Below are positions 18,475 to 27,409 of a stretch of 64,000 bases of DNA, piece by piece. How positions within the stretch are numbered: position 1 is the first letter of the stretch; every line of letters starts with the position of its first letter. The stretch lies in the NCBI RefSeq assembly GCF_014897815.1, contig NZ_JABUZG010000084.1, forward strand, positions 124,001 through 188,000, written 5' to 3'. The notes beneath the pieces are model-generated. The model did no database searches and was not told the DNA's origin. It saw only the letters and a list, made by a program, of their open reading frames with translations. A program made the translations under genes and the position numbers. The DNA is from Psychrobacter sp. PG1. GTDB taxonomy: Bacteria; Pseudomonadota; Gammaproteobacteria; Pseudomonadales; Moraxellaceae.

Positions 18475-19578
18475 CTAGAGTAATTTAGCCAATACTGCTT
18501 GACCCATCTCTTGGCACCCTACTTGCTTCAATCCAGCTTCACTACTGTCTAAGATATCAAGCGTACGCAAACCGTCATCAAGGACATCACTCACTGCTTG
18601 CTCAATCGCTTGTGCCGCTGCTTCTTGCTTAAAGGTATAACGCAGCATCATCGCAACCGATAAAATAGTCGCCAATGGGTTGGCTTTGTCCTGCCCAGCA
18701 ATATCAGGCGCTGAACCATGACACGGCTCATACATCCCTTTGCCTGCTTCATCAAGACTGGCTGATGGCAGCATACCGATAGATCCAGTGAGCATAGCAG
18801 CCTCATCAGACAAGATATCACCGAACATATTGCCTGTCACCATGACATCAAACTGCTTAGGATTCTTGATCAATTGCATACAAGCATTGTCAGCATACAT
18901 GTGCGATAACGCCACGTCGCTATAATCTGCTTGCTGCATTTGGGTCATCGTTTGCTTCCACAGCTCGGTGACTTCTAATACGTTTGCCTTGTCCACTGAG
19001 CAAACTTTAGCTGCTGTGTCTGCTGCTTGCGCACGCGTTTTTGCCAATTCAAAAGCAACTTTGCCGATACGCTGAATCTCGCTTGTGCTATAGACCATGG
19101 TGTTGTAGCCTTGCTGTTCACCATTCTCTAGTGTGCGGATTCCACGTGGCTCACCAAAATAGATACCACCAGTCAACTCACGAACGATAAGCAAATCCAA
19201 GCCTGAAATAATCTCAGGTTTGATACTAGACGCATTGACCAACTGCGGGTAAAGCTTTGCCACACGTAGATTAGCGAACAAACCAAGCTCACCACGTATT
19301 TTAAGTAAACCACGTTCAGGGCGCTTGCTGCGTTCAATACCATCCCATTTAGGGCCACCGACCGCTCCTAACAATACCGCATCTGCTGCACGAGCACGGT
19401 CTAGCGTCTCATCTGGCAAAGGCTCACCCGTTGCATCAATGGCCACCCCGCCAATCAATCCAGATTCAAGTGTCAAATCTAACGCAAATTTCTTATTGAC
19501 CGCATTCAGTACGTCAATGGCTTGAGTCATGATTTCGGGACCGATACCATCGCCCGCTAATGTTAAAATCGTTGCCAT
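18475..19578 (-). CDS. leuB: 3-isopropylmalate dehydrogenase
   Basis: LeuB oxidatively decarboxylates 3-isopropylmalate to 2-ketoisocaproate with NAD in leucine synthesis. The 367-residue protein begins [14 protein letters not shown] and carries [34 protein letters not shown], the [13 protein letters not shown] motif, the catalytic Tyr in [27 protein letters not shown], and the metal aspartates in [16 protein letters not shown]. Length is typical. AAGGA is well placed before the ATG. It is the last gene of the leu cluster, separated from the upstream lipoprotein gene by a 167-bp repeat element, so it may have its own promoter. Confidence 0.97.
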   Translation of the reverse strand: MATILTLAGDGIGPEIMTQAIDVLNAVNKKFALDLTLESGLIGGVAIDATGEPLPDETLDRARAADAVLLGAVGGPKWDGIERSKRPERGLLKIRGELGLFANLRVAKLYPQLVNASSIKPEIISGLDLLIVRELTGGIYFGEPRGIRTLENGEQQGYNTMVYSTSEIQRIGKVAFELAKTRAQAADTAAKVCSVDKANVLEVTELWKQTMTQMQQADYSDVALSHMYADNACMQLIKNPKQFDVMVTGNMFGDILSDEAAMLTGSIGMLPSASLDEAGKGMYEPCHGSAPDIAGQDKANPLATILSVAMMLRYTFKQEAAAQAIEQAVSDVLDDGLRTLDILDSSEAGLKQVGCQEMGQAVLAKLL

Positions 19579-19613
19579 ACTAATCCTTGTGGGTAGGTAG
19601 TTTTTTATTTATG

Positions 19614-19780
19614 TTAGGGCGTGTCCTCATTTTAAAAATGGTGATAAAAATTGCCGTCAAACAAGGAAAGTAGCGCAAATAATATCGAGATATTGATAAG
19701 CTATTTAACGATGTTTGGCAAAATTTAGCCATTTTTAACTCATTTAGAGGATAATCGATTGAATTGAGGACACGCCCTAA
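19614..19780. repeat. 167-bp MITE-like inverted-repeat element, copy 1
   Basis: The element has perfect 16-base terminal inverted repeats (TTAGGGCGTGTCCTCA at 19614-19629 and its complement at 19765-19780), beginning and ending at TA dinucleotides. It encodes no protein. A second copy of exactly 167 bp in the opposite orientation lies at 37100-37266 and matches over its length with almost no gaps (roughly 70 percent by eye). It sits 35 bases upstream of leuB, between leuB and the lipoprotein gene. Confidence 0.85.
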
Positions 19781-19879
19781 TACTATAAATTTACGATATT
19801 TTCCTAAAAACGATTTTTAGTGCCTTCAATAGCACAAAAAATCGTGGTCAATTTACTATTTTTGAAACTCAAATAGGCT

Positions 19880-20641
19880 TTAAGCTTTGGCTTTTACTTT
19901 CGATGATGCAGGCAATGCTTTCACGATACGAGTTTCTACAAACTCTCCTTGATGCTCAGCAGACAGCTCTTTACAAAAGCGGCGCTGTACGGTGTTGCCT
20001 TGATACAGATCAACACATAGCGGCTGTGGTGAAGCGGTGTCTAATAAACTGCCAGAATTATCGTTAGATTTTTTCTGATAAGCCCGTAATTGATAAGTAT
20101 CAGCGTCAATAAAATCGTGAATTAAAGTAAAACGCTCAACATAGCCCAGATTGTTTTCTGGATAGAAATTCACCTGTACTTCGCGTTTTGCAGGTTTTAC
20201 CCGCGCATAATAATTGGTTAGACCCTGCATGCCTGAGGCAGACAAAGGTACAATTTTAATCTCATTTTTATGAGCGAGTGGTGTCATATCTATGTTTGCA
20301 TGCATTAATGTTTGTGCATGCTTATTGTTGGTATGACTGCTGGTATGACTTTTGCCCTTTGCACTCATATCTTTCATCGCGACCAGCATGGCAGGATTGA
20401 TAGGCTCATGCGTATCAGCCCCTATCACTCGTGTCTTATCTATCCTTGCAATTTCACAATGATAAGTTCCTATACAGGCAATATTAACTTCACCCGCAAT
20501 CGGTTGAATCTTACCTGCCCATGCTTTGGCGTTTTCTGCCTCATCTATTTTCTGATACCCAGTCAATAGCTGACAGCCTGACAACAATAAGCTTGCGGCA
20601 ACAACCGTACTTGTCCATAAAGCATAACGTTTTTTATTCAT
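19880..20641 (-). CDS. Putative lipoprotein of unknown function in the leu cluster
   Basis: The 253-residue product has a lipoprotein signal (LWTSTVVAASLLLSGCQLLTG, lipobox LLSGC with Cys near 23), so it is probably anchored in the cell envelope. The rest has no motif I recognise; a His/Lys/Ser-rich stretch is found around residues 95-115 and two cysteine pairs (IACIGTYHCEIARI and the C-terminal LCVDLY...RFCKEL) could form disulfides. It lies between leuD and leuB on the same strand, at a spacing that allows cotranscription, but a metabolic link to leucine synthesis is not evident. It may be a conserved genus-level protein. Confidence 0.75.
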   Translation of the reverse strand: MNKKRYALWTSTVVAASLLLSGCQLLTGYQKIDEAENAKAWAGKIQPIAGEVNIACIGTYHCEIARIDKTRVIGADTHEPINPAMLVAMKDMSAKGKSHTSSHTNNKHAQTLMHANIDMTPLAHKNEIKIVPLSASGMQGLTNYYARVKPAKREVQVNFYPENNLGYVERFTLIHDFIDADTYQLRAYQKKSNDNSGSLLDTASPQPLCVDLYQGNTVQRRFCKELSAEHQGEFVETRIVKALPASSKVKAKA

Positions 20642-20782
20642 AATGGCGGCTACTATTTATGAGAGAAATAATAAAATATCGTAAAAAAACTACCCTTCAT
20701 TTTAGCCAGTTCACCGCCATAACTCAACGTTACATTATTACTGTTCAGCAGTTTTATAAGTAATGGCTTGCAGATTCATTAT

Positions 20783-21433
20783 TTATGCTCGTACATCGTT
20801 AAATATCCATGGTGTTTTTTGCATTATATTATGCTCATAATCTTTAATGGCATCGCTTTGCTGCAAGGTTAAACCAATATCATCAAGGCCATTTAACAAG
20901 CAATGTTTGCGAAAAGCATCCACGTCAAATGCATATTCTTTACCTGTTGAGGTGATGACGACTTGGCGTTCAAGATCTGCGGTTAGCTCATAGCCTTCAT
21001 TAGCAAGCGTGTCTTTCATTAATGTATCTACAATTGCCTCGTCCAAGACAATTGGTAGCATGCCATTTTTAAAGCAATTGTTATAAAAAATATCGGCAAA
21101 GCTTGGTGCAATCACCGTACGAAAACCATATTCAGACAACGCCCATGGCGCATGCTCACGACTAGAACCACAACCAAAGTTGCGGCGTGCCAGCAAAATC
21201 GTCGCGCCTTGATAACGTGGCTTATTTAGCACAAATTCTGGATTGATAACGCGTGTGCTATTGTCTTGACCAGGATACCCTTCGTCAAGATAACGCCAAT
21301 CATCAAACAAATTGACGCCAAAACCTGTGCGTTTAATAGACTTTAAAAACTGTTTTGCAATAATTTGATCGGTATCGACGTTTGCGCGATCTAATGGGCA
21401 AACGATACCCGTTTGAGTGTTATAAGCTTGCAT
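20783..21433 (-). CDS. leuD: 3-isopropylmalate dehydratase small subunit
   Basis: LeuD pairs with LeuC to isomerise 2- to 3-isopropylmalate. The 216-residue protein shows [20 protein letters not shown] at the N-terminus and the swivel-domain core [20 protein letters not shown], then [22 protein letters not shown]. Length is typical. It is downstream of leuC, from which it is separated by a small exported-protein gene. Confidence 0.97.
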   Translation of the reverse strand: MQAYNTQTGIVCPLDRANVDTDQIIAKQFLKSIKRTGFGVNLFDDWRYLDEGYPGQDNSTRVINPEFVLNKPRYQGATILLARRNFGCGSSREHAPWALSEYGFRTVIAPSFADIFYNNCFKNGMLPIVLDEAIVDTLMKDTLANEGYELTADLERQVVITSTGKEYAFDVDAFRKHCLLNGLDDIGLTLQQSDAIKDYEHNIMQKTPWIFNDVRA

Positions 21434-21480
21434 GAGTTTTCCTTAAAATATCGATTACTAACGTAAATTTTTTTGACGGT

Positions 21481-21945
21481 CTAATGAATCTTAAAAGAGC
21501 GTGCCATTTGTTTAACAATACTTGTCATTTTAGTTTTTTCACTTTCAGGATAATTCAGATGTAATACTGCTTCCTGACCATCCTTAACTTTAATAACATG
21601 ATAAAAAACTTGACCGTCTTTTCTATAGCCGCTTGCTGTATAGGTTTTATCTTTTAACAGCTCGTAAGTAACTGTCATGCCTGTTTTATATCGATGCTGC
21701 TTCTCTTTTAGATAATCACTATCTGTATAAAAGAAAACAGTTGGTGTATTACTCCCAAAGACCAAAATAGTGGCATTAGAATTGGGTAACTTAAAATGAC
21801 GACCATCACCATTATCTGCCTCAGGCAACCATGCCAATTGATTTGGCACATCGACACAATAGGCAAATCTTCCATTACAGTAATCACGAGCCATTGCTAG
21901 CTGAGAGCTACCCAATAAGCAAAATAAAACAAACAGCATTTTCAT
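21481..21945 (-). CDS. Small exported protein of unknown function
   Basis: The 154-residue protein has a clear signal peptide (MKMLFVLFCLLGSSQLAMA|RDYC). The mature part of about 136 residues begins with cysteines spaced CNGRFAYC that could form a disulfide. No catalytic motif is recognised. It is encoded between leuC (25 bases upstream) and leuD (47 bases downstream), so it is probably cotranscribed with the leu genes, though the role there is unclear. A periplasmic location is likely. Confidence 0.75.
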   Translation of the reverse strand: MKMLFVLFCLLGSSQLAMARDYCNGRFAYCVDVPNQLAWLPEADNGDGRHFKLPNSNATILVFGSNTPTVFFYTDSDYLKEKQHRYKTGMTVTYELLKDKTYTASGYRKDGQVFYHVIKVKDGQEAVLHLNYPESEKTKMTSIVKQMARSFKIH

Positions 21946-21970
21946 TTTTATGCTCTATAGAAATGCAAAG

Positions 21971-23389
21971 TTAAAACGTCCGCACATCGACAAAGTGACC
22001 CGCCAATGCGGCGGCAGCGGCCATTGCTGGGCTTACCAAATGGGTACGACCACCATTGCCCTGACGACCTTCAAAGTTACGGTTAGACGTTGAAGCGCAG
22101 TGTTCTTGTGGCTCAAGCTTATCCGCATTCATGGCAAGACACATCGAACAACCCGGCTCACGCCACTCAAAACCCGCCGCAGTAAACAAGGCATCTAAGC
22201 CTTCTGCTTCAGCCTGCAACTTCACTTGCCCAGAACCTGCCACAACGATGGCTTCTTTGATATTGTCCGCGACTTTACGACCTTTAATGACTGCGGCGGC
22301 ATCACGCAAATCTTCGATACGCGAATTGGTACATGAACCAATAAAAATGCGATCAAGCTGGATATCGGTAATCTTTTGCCCAGCGTCTAAACCCATATAG
22401 GTATAAGCACGTAACCAGCCTTCTTCTTGTGCTTCATCTGCCGCTTGATCAGGTGTTGGTACAGATTGAGTGATATCGACAACCATTTCAGGAGAGGTTC
22501 CCCAAGAGACTTGTGGCGCTATTTGGCTACCATCCAACTCAACCACGGTATCAAATACCGCGTCATCATCTGAATATAAGGTACGCCAGTAAGCTTCCGC
22601 TTGTGCCCATTGCTCAGAGGTTGGCGCATAAGGACGACCTTTGACATACTCGATGGTTGTGTCATCGACCGCAACCATACCCACGCGAGCACCCGCTTCG
22701 ATTGCCATGTTACAGACGGTCATGCGACCTTCCAAGCTCATCTCTTCAAATACTTGCCCAGCAAATTCGATAGCATGACCTGTCCCGCCAGCCGTGCCAA
22801 TTTTGGCAATGATAGCCAATACCACGTCTTTTGAGGTCACGCCAGCACCAAGCTTACCAGTGACACGAATTTGCATATTTTTTGATTTCTTTTGAATCAA
22901 GCACTGCGTTGCCAATACATGCTCAACCTCTGATGTGCCGATACCGTGCGCTAAGCAGCCCAGCGCGCCATGAGTAGCGGTATGAGAATCACCACAAACA
23001 ACCGTCATACCCGGTAACACCAAACCCTGCTCAGGGCCAACGACGTGTAAAATACCTTGACGAGCATCATTAATCATAAACTCAGCGATATCGAATTTGG
23101 CGCAATTTTCATCCAATGTCACTACCTGCAAGCGTGATACCTTGTCTTTGATACCAGGCACGCCTTCTAAACGCTCTTTAGTGACTGTGGGTACGTTATG
23201 ATCAGGACTGGCGATATTAGCCGACAGGCGCCACGGTGCTCTATTGGCTAATTCCAAGCCTTCAAATGCTTGCGGACTGGTCACTTCATGCAACAGATGG
23301 CGGTCGATATAAATCAGGCTCGAACCATCGTCACGCTTGGTGACTTCGTGAGCATTCCAAAGTTTGTCATATAACGTTTGACCTGCCAT
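21971..23389 (-). CDS. leuC: 3-isopropylmalate dehydratase large subunit
   Basis: The 472-residue protein is an aconitase-superfamily [4Fe-4S] enzyme of leucine synthesis. Landmarks are [11 protein letters not shown] at the N-terminus, [33 protein letters not shown], the first cluster cysteine in [17 protein letters not shown], and the CxxC pair in [19 protein letters not shown] and [12 protein letters not shown] close the family pattern. It is the first gene of the minus-strand leu cluster, divergent from a LysR regulator. Confidence 0.98.
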   Translation of the reverse strand: MAGQTLYDKLWNAHEVTKRDDGSSLIYIDRHLLHEVTSPQAFEGLELANRAPWRLSANIASPDHNVPTVTKERLEGVPGIKDKVSRLQVVTLDENCAKFDIAEFMINDARQGILHVVGPEQGLVLPGMTVVCGDSHTATHGALGCLAHGIGTSEVEHVLATQCLIQKKSKNMQIRVTGKLGAGVTSKDVVLAIIAKIGTAGGTGHAIEFAGQVFEEMSLEGRMTVCNMAIEAGARVGMVAVDDTTIEYVKGRPYAPTSEQWAQAEAYWRTLYSDDDAVFDTVVELDGSQIAPQVSWGTSPEMVVDITQSVPTPDQAADEAQEEGWLRAYTYMGLDAGQKITDIQLDRIFIGSCTNSRIEDLRDAAAVIKGRKVADNIKEAIVVAGSGQVKLQAEAEGLDALFTAAGFEWREPGCSMCLAMNADKLEPQEHCASTSNRNFEGRQGNGGRTHLVSPAMAAAAALAGHFVDVRTF

Positions 23390-23865
23390 GTTGCTATCCT
23401 TTATTAGTTGCTAATTACTGGTTTTTTTACTTGCTTATAGTCATTCCACTATAAAAGTATTACTGCGTTAACCTCGCTTGAAGTATTAAATATACATCTA
23501 CACTCGGTTGCCTTGTACTACTTTTAAATTGACTCGACTATAGCCTATGGTAAAAATTTTATACGTCGCGATACTTTATCATCAGCGGCATCGTCAGCAG
23601 CGCTTGTATCAAAATCGATATTTTTATATTGGCGATTTTACATTGATGACCATTATCAGCGCTTAAAACGTGCGATGAGCTGCAAATAGTCAATTTAATA
23701 GAATAAATATGTCACAATACGCCTTGATGTCTTGTGATTATAGCAGGCTAATCCTATAATAATAATTGATGATTTTTGCCCAGACGCAAACTTTTATTTC
23801 TAATACATTGTGATTGGGTCAGCCAACTTTTATTTATAGCTCGCAAAGTAGCTAAGGACATCCGT
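23390..23865. other. 476-bp divergent leuC/lysR regulatory region
   Basis: Non-coding region between leuC (minus) and a LysR-type gene (plus). It should contain both promoters and LysR sites. No leucine-rich leader peptide or attenuator hairpin was recognised. No T-box is expected in this group and none was seen. Confidence 0.5.
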
Positions 23866-24738
23866 TTGAACACCACAAACTTGACGACATTCGTTACCGT
23901 TATGCACACTGGCAGCATCTCAGGTGCCGCAGAAAAACTGTTTATCACACAGCCTGCCGTCAGTAAACGCATCAAAAATTTGGAAGATGAATTCAACATT
24001 ACTTTGTTTGATACGGTGGGACGCGGCATTGTACCGACCCAAGCAGCCAATGAAATGCTGCCGCACGCCAAGCGTTGGCTAGAAGATTATGAAAATTTTA
24101 AGATTAATCTGCAACACTCTCAGCATATCGTGTCTGGTAAATTAGTGATCGGTACCAGTCATCATATTGGCTTGCACCATTTAGCGCCTGTACTTAAGCA
24201 TTTTATCCAAGCTTATCCTGCCGTACAACTAGAAGTACATTTCGTTGATTCAGAAAAAGCGCACAAAGCCGTACTCGATGGCGATTTATCATTAGCATTT
24301 TTAACACTGCCGCCCGTTTATGATAAGCGCTTGACCTATCATACGCTATGGTCAGACCCTCTTTACTTTATGACAGGTACGCTATCGCCTTTAGCGACCA
24401 AATCTAATGTGACACTAGAGCAATTGGCACGCTATCCTGCTATTTTACCGTCTGCCAACACCTTTACCAGTCAAATTACCTTGGCTGAATTCGCCAAGCA
24501 CAATCTGAAACCTTATGCCACGATGAGCACCAATCCTCTTGAGTCTATCCGCATGCTGGTTTCTGTTGGTCTGGGATGGTCTGTATTACCGCAAACCATG
24601 ATTAGTCAGGATTTAGAACGTATCGATATGGCAGACAATATAGAGTTACAACGCTATTTGGGTGTGGTTATCAATCCGAAATTGACGCAATCTAGCAGCG
24701 TTACAGCTTTGTTAGACTTGTTAGCGCCTATTGAATAA
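23866..24738 (+). CDS. LysR family transcriptional regulator
   Basis: The 290-residue protein is chosen from the TTG at 23866, which has AAGGA seven bases upstream and gives normal LysR length; the longer frame adds 30 residues unlike the family. The HTH is NLTTFVTVMHTGSISGAAEKLFITQPAVSKRIKNLEDE. The remainder is the periplasmic-binding-fold effector domain (LVIGTSHHIGLHHLAPVLKHF, then SVGLGWSVLPQTMI). It is divergent from leuC, so control of the leu cluster is a reasonable hypothesis, but the effector is unknown. Confidence 0.9.
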   Translation: MNTTNLTTFVTVMHTGSISGAAEKLFITQPAVSKRIKNLEDEFNITLFDTVGRGIVPTQAANEMLPHAKRWLEDYENFKINLQHSQHIVSGKLVIGTSHHIGLHHLAPVLKHFIQAYPAVQLEVHFVDSEKAHKAVLDGDLSLAFLTLPPVYDKRLTYHTLWSDPLYFMTGTLSPLATKSNVTLEQLARYPAILPSANTFTSQITLAEFAKHNLKPYATMSTNPLESIRMLVSVGLGWSVLPQTMISQDLERIDMADNIELQRYLGVVINPKLTQSSSVTALLDLLAPIE

Positions 24739-25215
24739 GACTCCCGCTAAATGAGGATTAGAGCGTGCTATGGAATCTAAAAAGCACGCTATTCGCATTT
24801 ATGACCCTCATGCGTTATAATACGCTTGACGTTGTTTTTATAACAAAAATTTACTATAAGAACACTGATAGTCATATATTGAACACTTCGAGTAATATAT
24901 GATGGTTAACAGTAGGTTTAATGGTTTTAAATGATTGGTTATATAGGTGGCCGATACTGATAAATGAGTCGCAAATGCGAGCAGTCGATATTATTTAATA
25001 TGACATTCTTATTGATCTCTAAGCACTGCGAATTCATATTAGCCCTAGAACAGCATCAATCATATAAAACTAACAGCAGATATTGAATAAAAGCCATTAT
25101 GTCCTACTTAATGGCTTTTTTCGTCTTTAGATATTGTTTGGGACATCGTCTTATAACACTTAATCTTTATAGTTAAAATAATTACCGCCAACCATGTTGG
25201 TTAAGGACAATTTAT
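24739..25215. other. 477-bp intergenic with isolated -10 and terminator
   Basis: After lysR there is an 8-bp hairpin (AGCGTGCT 24762-24769, AGCACGCT 24783-24790) without a T-run. A TATAAT hexamer lies at 24816-24821 inside GCGTTATAATACGC, without a good -35. A strong terminator follows at 25089-25121. The 270-300 bases between could be a small RNA or a long attenuated leader of putP. A CCAAC/GTTGG repeat just precedes the putP ribosome binding site. Confidence 0.4.
25089..25121 (+). terminator. Intrinsic terminator upstream of putP
   Basis: AAAAGCCATTA/TAATGGCTTTT stem with nine-base loop and T-run. It is about 350 bases after lysR and 95 bases before putP, so the transcript it ends is not obvious. 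Confidence 0.8.
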
Positions 25216-26715
25216 ATGAACGGAGTTTCTAGTGGCGTGCTGGTATCACTTGGCGCCTATTTTTTAGTGATGATTGGTATTGGCATTTACGCTTACTTTA
25301 AGCAAGCCAATGATACTGAAGGCTATATGTTAGGAGGACGCAGTTTAGGTCCAGCAGTTACTGCACTATCGGCAGGTGCATCAGATATGTCAGGTTGGTT
25401 ACTACTTGGCTTGCCCGGCTATATGTATGCTGACGGTGTCGTAAGTATATGGATCGCACTTGGTTTGACACTTGGTGCATTTTTAAACTACCTTATCGTG
25501 GCACCGCGCCTTCGCGTTTATACCGAAGTGGCTGACAATGCCATCACTCTACCCGATTATTTCGCCAACCGCTTCGAAGATAAGTCGCACATGCTGCGTG
25601 TTATCTCAGCCGTGGTTATCATTTTATTCTTCACGGTTTATACTGCTGCAAGCCTAGTAGGCGGTGGTAAACTCTTCGAAAGCTCGCTCAATCTTTCTTA
25701 TAGCACTGGTCTATGGGTCACCGCTGGCGTTGTCGTTGCTTATACGTTATTCGGTGGTTTCTTAGCCGTTTCAATGACTGACTTTGTACAGGGTATCATC
25801 ATGCTATTTGCGATGGTCATTGTTCCTGTCGTCGCTTTCACTGATTTGGGTGGTATTTCAGCCACCACTCAAGCGGTTAGAAATATCGATCCGAGCTTGC
25901 TTAACATTACTAATGGTATGAGTATCCTTGGTATTGTGTCATTGATGGCATGGGGTTTAGGTTATTTTGGTCAGCCACACATCATTGTACGTTTTATGGC
26001 CATTCGCTCAGTCAAAGATGTCCCTACTGCTCGTAACATCGGTATGAGCTGGATGATTGTCAGCCTTATCGGGGCACTGATGACAGGTTTTGCTGGTCGT
26101 GCTTATGTGCAAAAGACAGCGATGACTTTAGATGATCCTGAAACCATCTTTTTAGTATTTACGCAGTTTTTATTCCATCCATTGGTTTCAGGCTTCTTAT
26201 TAGCGGCAATTTTAGCTGCGATTATGAGTACCATCTCATCACAGCTATTGGTAGTATCAAGCTCATTGACTAAAGATGTCTATAAGTTATTTTTTGATCA
26301 AGATGCACCTGAGGCGCGTCAAGTATTGGTCGGCCGCATTTCCGTAATCATTGTCGCCGTTGTTGCCATTTTACTGGCGTCTAATCCAGAAAGCTCAGTA
26401 TTGAATTTGGTTTCTAACGCTTGGGCAGGGTTTGGTGCCGCATTTGGACCGTTGGTTATTTTCAGCCTAATCTGGCGCGGTATGAACCGTAATGGTGCAG
26501 TTGCTGGTATGGTCGTTGGTGCATTGACGGTTATTCTATGGATTTATGGTCCTTTCCAGATGAATGGCATGGCACTCAATAGCTGGTTATATGCTATCGT
26601 TCCAGGCTTTATCTTAAGTACAATCGCCATTTTTGCGGTAAGTATCATGACAGGCGGTCCAAAAGCCTCTGTTACTGCGAAATTTAAAGAAATGGAACTT
26701 AATTTAAATAAATAA
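25216..26715 (+). CDS. putP: Sodium/proline symporter (SSS family)
   Basis: The 499-residue integral membrane protein has about 13 hydrophobic segments. GYMLGGRSLGPAVTALSAGASDMSGWLLLGLPGYMYADGV near the N-terminus and GGFLAVSMTDFVQGIIMLFAM are characteristic of PutP, which imports proline with Na+. The segment AAILAAIMSTISSQLLVVSSSLTKDVYK carries the conserved Ser/Thr sodium site. Length matches PutP. AAGGA precedes the ATG. It is monocistronic with a strong terminator. Proline is inferred from closeness to PutP; other substrates of the SSS family remain possible. Confidence 0.92.
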   Translation: MNGVSSGVLVSLGAYFLVMIGIGIYAYFKQANDTEGYMLGGRSLGPAVTALSAGASDMSGWLLLGLPGYMYADGVVSIWIALGLTLGAFLNYLIVAPRLRVYTEVADNAITLPDYFANRFEDKSHMLRVISAVVIILFFTVYTAASLVGGGKLFESSLNLSYSTGLWVTAGVVVAYTLFGGFLAVSMTDFVQGIIMLFAMVIVPVVAFTDLGGISATTQAVRNIDPSLLNITNGMSILGIVSLMAWGLGYFGQPHIIVRFMAIRSVKDVPTARNIGMSWMIVSLIGALMTGFAGRAYVQKTAMTLDDPETIFLVFTQFLFHPLVSGFLLAAILAAIMSTISSQLLVVSSSLTKDVYKLFFDQDAPEARQVLVGRISVIIVAVVAILLASNPESSVLNLVSNAWAGFGAAFGPLVIFSLIWRGMNRNGAVAGMVVGALTVILWIYGPFQMNGMALNSWLYAIVPGFILSTIAIFAVSIMTGGPKASVTAKFKEMELNLNK

Positions 26716-26740
26716 GCTTATCGATATAATTATCACTATA

Positions 26741-26772
26741 AAAAAACCTCGCCATTATTGGCGAGGTTTTTT
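26741..26772 (+). terminator. Intrinsic terminator of putP
   Basis: AAAAAACCTCGCC pairs with GGCGAGGTTTTTT (13 bp) around a six-base loop. Confidence 0.92.
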
Positions 26773-27121
26773 ATTGATGACTATTAAATATAATACCTAG
26801 GACATTGGTACATAAGTAAGCTATGGTTATTTCTATTAGAGATCTCATACTTAGCTAATAGCGCTATAACATTTCATAATTCAGGTGTTAACTTTTCACT
26901 CAATCATCACGCTTGTAGCCACTTATGCTATGTCATTAATCATCTAACTTGTTAGTGTAAGATATACTACTGAATAAATTTATAATGCACCTCAAATATC
27001 AAAGATAAATGGATAAGCAGAACTACCTCAGCGAGGCTAAAAAGTTAGAGATATGGCAGTTATGATATCTATTAGCGCTGAGAGGTCAATGAGTCTTGGA
27101 TTTAAGTGTGTTTCAAGAAGC

Positions 27122-27143
27122 GTATATTTCAGCTGAAATATAC
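27122..27143. repeat. Perfect 22-bp palindrome
   Basis: GTATATTTCAG is followed immediately by CTGAAATATAC. It has no spacer, so it is better suited to a dimeric protein site than to a hairpin. It lies in the convergent putP/fadL gap. Confidence 0.7.
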
Positions 27144-27350
27144 TTATGATCATCATAACTCAATGATGTTGTGGCTTATGTTTGAGGCAAATATCGTTTC
27201 ATTGCAGGCAAGAAACCAATCACCGCCTTCTTAGACATCGCCTAAAAAAGGCTGTCAAATAAATTTATTATTTTGCTAAAAACCTTTATGCACACTTTAA
27301 AGTCGTTGATTTAATGTTCTTTTATATCAATTTCTATTTCGAACACCGAT

Positions 27351-27382
27351 AAAAAAGCGACCCATCACGGATCGCTTTTTTT
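27351..27382 (-). terminator. Intrinsic terminator of the first fadL-type gene
   Basis: Minus-strand stem AAAAAAGCGATCC/GGGTCGCTTTTTT (one mismatch) with T-run; nearly the same sequence terminates its paralog at 29147-29176. Confidence 0.85.
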
Positions 27383-27409
27383 ATGTATTGATACTGCTAA
27401 ATATACGTA

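Larger units (their letters stand above)
26716..27409. other. 694-bp intergenic between putP and fadL-type gene
   Basis: Flanked by terminators of both convergent genes. No ORF of note. The one striking structure is the perfect 22-bp palindrome at 27122-27143. With both neighbours pointing inward there is room for an unrecognised small RNA, but no promoter or internal terminator was identified. Confidence 0.45.

Noticed and set aside
23390-23865. Leucine leader peptide/attenuator upstream of leuC
   Set aside because: No short frame with clustered leucine codons followed by a terminator was found on the minus strand.
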